Shown piece after piece: positions 4,873-6,157 of a stretch of DNA of 6,157 nucleotides. How positions within the stretch are numbered: position 1 is the stretch's first letter; each line of letters starts with the position of its first letter. Source of the stretch: MWH-TA3 sp044353905 (GTDB lineage: Bacteria > Actinomycetota > Actinomycetes > Actinomycetales > Microbacteriaceae); the NCBI GenBank assembly GCA_044353905.1, contig JBILBA010000052.1, positions 1 through 6,157 on the forward strand, written 5' to 3'. The position numbers and the translations under genes were made by a program. The notes beneath the pieces are model-generated. The model saw only the letters and a list, made by a program, of their open reading frames with translations, did not search any database and was not told where the DNA came from.

Positions 4873-6059
4873 GCTAAATTCCTCGGGGTGATACCCCACA
4901 TGTCTACTAAAGGCTTGTCTGTAACCAAGTCTCTGTATTCTCTGTGTGGTGTTGCCAAGATAAGGATGTCGGCCTTTTGCAATACTTGCTCTAGTGGGAC
5001 AAGTTCCTTGTCGACACTACTCGGGACCATTGGGTCTGTTGTGAGAACATTCTTGGCCCGAAACTTGAGCACCCTCTTTAGTTTGTAGGACAGGGAGCTT
5101 CGAATATCATCTGAGCCAGCTTTAAATGCCATCCCTAGAATTCCAACCGTCATGTTTGACAAATCATGTTTGGATTCAAGCTGCGAGACTATAAAACTTG
5201 GCATTCCCTCGTTTACCAACATGGCCGAATGGCCAAGATGAAAGTTGTTATCTGAGAACGCCGCCAATTGCATTGTGTCTTTGAACAAACAGGGTCCAGC
5301 GGCAAAGCCAGCGCTTGGAACATCCGCGGCCCTTGGATAGTCCTGCCTAATAGCAGCCCTTATATTCTCGTAGTTAAGTCCCTTGGATTCCGACATCATG
5401 TAAAACTGATTGGCCATGGCGAACTTCACATATCGCCAAGTATTTGTAAACAACTTTGCGAGCTCTGCTTCTTCTGGTGATAGCCGAACAATCGCAGGTG
5501 CGATTCTTGAGAATAGCTCGGAAGCCCTATCAAAACCTCTTTGTGTTCTGGAGGAAACAATCTGGGGAAGGCTCACAAGTTCTTCAACGGCATTATGCTC
5601 AGCAATTCTTTCAGGGGCAAAGGCAACATCGATGTGCAACCCCCAAGCTTCTAATTCCCTCTCAACCTGTCTTGTAACGCCTGGGTAAATAGTTGATCGC
5701 AGAATTAATAGTTGACCATCTCTTAAGTGAGGTCGGCATCTTTCTAAGGCCAATGTGATTGCTTGAGGGTCGGGGTTTAAATGTTCGTCTACTGGCGTCC
5801 CGATAACCACAATCAGTGAATCTGTTTCTCCTGTTACTGACGGGTCGGTTGTAGCAATTAGTTTTTTGGCCTGAAGGGACTCTTGAAGAAGTTTCTCCGC
5901 CCCAGGCTCCCAAAAAGGCATGTTGCCTGAGTTGATCCCCTCCACTGCAGATTTGGAGATGTCATATATGGCAGTGTTTGCACCCCTGCTCGAGAGCATA
6001 ATTGCGAGGGGGAGCCCGACGTGACCTCCACCACCTATAACGACAGCGTCGAAACTCAT
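4869..6059 (-). CDS. Nucleotide-sugar 6-dehydrogenase (UDP-glucose/GDP-mannose dehydrogenase family), 396 aa
   Basis: This cytoplasmic enzyme would oxidise C6 of a nucleotide sugar to the acid with two NAD+. Domains in order: N-terminal Rossmann domain with VIGGGGHVGLP (7-17), IGTPVDEHLNPD (86-97), and RSTIYPGVT (121-129); the FAPERIAEH segment (147-155); the central helix with PEEAELAKLFTNTWRY (195-210), containing Lys202 and Asn206; the catalytic loop GFAAGPCLFKDT (251-262) with Cys257 and Asp261; and the C-terminal domain with FKAGSDDIRSSLSYKLKRVL (312-331) and a closing VDMWG (385-389). All catalytic positions are present. The pattern fits a subfamily near UDP-ManNAc dehydrogenase, without a settled substrate. 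The start chosen is ATG at 6059, with GGGAG (6068-6064) 4 bases upstream. An in-frame GTG at 6086 would add nine residues but has no ribosome site. It is the first gene of the block seen here, and its TGA overlaps the next start. Confidence 0.93.
   Translation of the reverse strand: MSFDAVVIGGGGHVGLPLAIMLSSRGANTAIYDISKSAVEGINSGNMPFWEPGAEKLLQESLQAKKLIATTDPSVTGETDSLIVVIGTPVDEHLNPDPQAITLALERCRPHLRDGQLLILRSTIYPGVTRQVERELEAWGLHIDVAFAPERIAEHNAVEELVSLPQIVSSRTQRGFDRASELFSRIAPAIVRLSPEEAELAKLFTNTWRYVKFAMANQFYMMSESKGLNYENIRAAIRQDYPRAADVPSAGFAAGPCLFKDTMQLAAFSDNNFHLGHSAMLVNEGMPSFIVSQLESKHDLSNMTVGILGMAFKAGSDDIRSSLSYKLKRVLKFRAKNVLTTDPMVPSSVDKELVPLEQVLQKADILILATPHREYRDLVTDKPLVDMWGITPRNLA
4873..4884 (-). promoter_or_regulatory. 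Ribosome binding site deciding the TTG start of the GT2 gene
   Basis: GAGGA at 4884-4880 precedes TTG (4872-4870) with a 7-base spacer ATTTAGC. It lies within the end of the dehydrogenase gene. The competing upstream GTG at 4899 has no comparable sequence. Confidence 0.65.
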
Positions 6060-6157
6060 CTGGCTCCCGAAAATCCAAAAGATCACTTGCTACTGGCTTT
6101 TTATTCTAACGCCACAGTTAGGAGCACTGAAGAGGTTATCTGAGTTTATTGATTGAG
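6060..6157 (-). promoter_or_regulatory. Leader of the gene block with a weak promoter candidate
   Basis: On the minus strand TAGAAT (6108-6103) matches the -10 consensus at five of six bases. TTCAGT (6131-6126) lies 17 bases upstream and matches TTGACA at only three of six. Transcription would start near 6096, about 37 bases before the ATG. One minus-strand frame is open from the edge to a TAG at 6092-6090, so this stretch could instead be the tail of an upstream gene; it is too short to decide. Confidence 0.22.

Noticed and set aside
4870..4899. GTG start at 4899 for the GT2 gene
   Set aside because: No Shine-Dalgarno sequence upstream, and the extra nine residues have no family character; the TTG at 4872 has a well-placed GAGGA.
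771..5688. Plus-strand open frames of about 64-101 codons opposite the genes
   Set aside because: All lie antisense to well-supported genes, lack recognisable domains and good ribosome sites, and are explained as chance frames.
6060..6086. GTG start at 6086 for the dehydrogenase
   Set aside because: No ribosome site upstream, and the nine added residues precede a natural Rossmann start; the ATG at 6059 has GGGAG nearby.
1..6157. CRISPR array, tRNA, rRNA or tandem repeat
   Set aside because: No regularly spaced direct repeats, no tRNA-like cloverleaf with a T-loop signature and no rRNA segments were found on reading both strands.

Overview
The window is a compact, minus-strand block of surface-glycan biosynthesis genes from a bacterium. 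All six genes recognised run right to left. By eye the base composition is moderate and somewhat AT-rich. Genes overlap or lie close together, and GTG, TTG and apparently ATT are used as starts beside ATG. The nucleotide-sugar dehydrogenase belongs to a subfamily I associate with Actinobacteria and some other environmental bacteria. A moderate-GC actinobacterium is therefore a reasonable guess, but the sequence alone does not settle the phylum.

Layout in the direction of transcription: (1) a nucleotide-sugar 6-dehydrogenase (6059-4869); (2) a DPM1-like family 2 glycosyltransferase (4872-4117) whose TTG start overlaps the dehydrogenase stop; (3) an NAD-dependent SDR epimerase/dehydratase (4121-3099) whose frame has no ATG, GTG or TTG before residue 62 and which appears to start at ATT, overlapping the previous stop; (4) a 538-residue multispanning membrane protein (3046-1430) that looks like a GT-C glycosyltransferase; (5) a GT10 fucosyltransferase-like enzyme (1357-482); (6) after a 258-base noncoding gap with several inverted repeats and a possible promoter, the first 74 codons of a GT25-type glycosyltransferase (223-1), cut by the window edge.

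A plausible joint role, by inference: the dehydrogenase and the SDR enzyme make a modified nucleotide sugar such as a uronic acid. The GT2 enzyme loads a sugar onto a polyprenyl phosphate, and the membrane GT-C protein uses that lipid-linked donor outside the membrane. The GT10 and GT25 enzymes add further sugars to the glycan on the cytoplasmic side. The final product (capsule, exopolysaccharide, glycolipid or glycoprotein) cannot be told from this window. No polymerase, flippase, transposase, tRNA, rRNA or CRISPR array was seen.

The most unusual feature is the GT2/SDR junction. There a good Shine-Dalgarno sequence, an A8 tract, a stop codon and the ATT codon are packed into about 16 bases.
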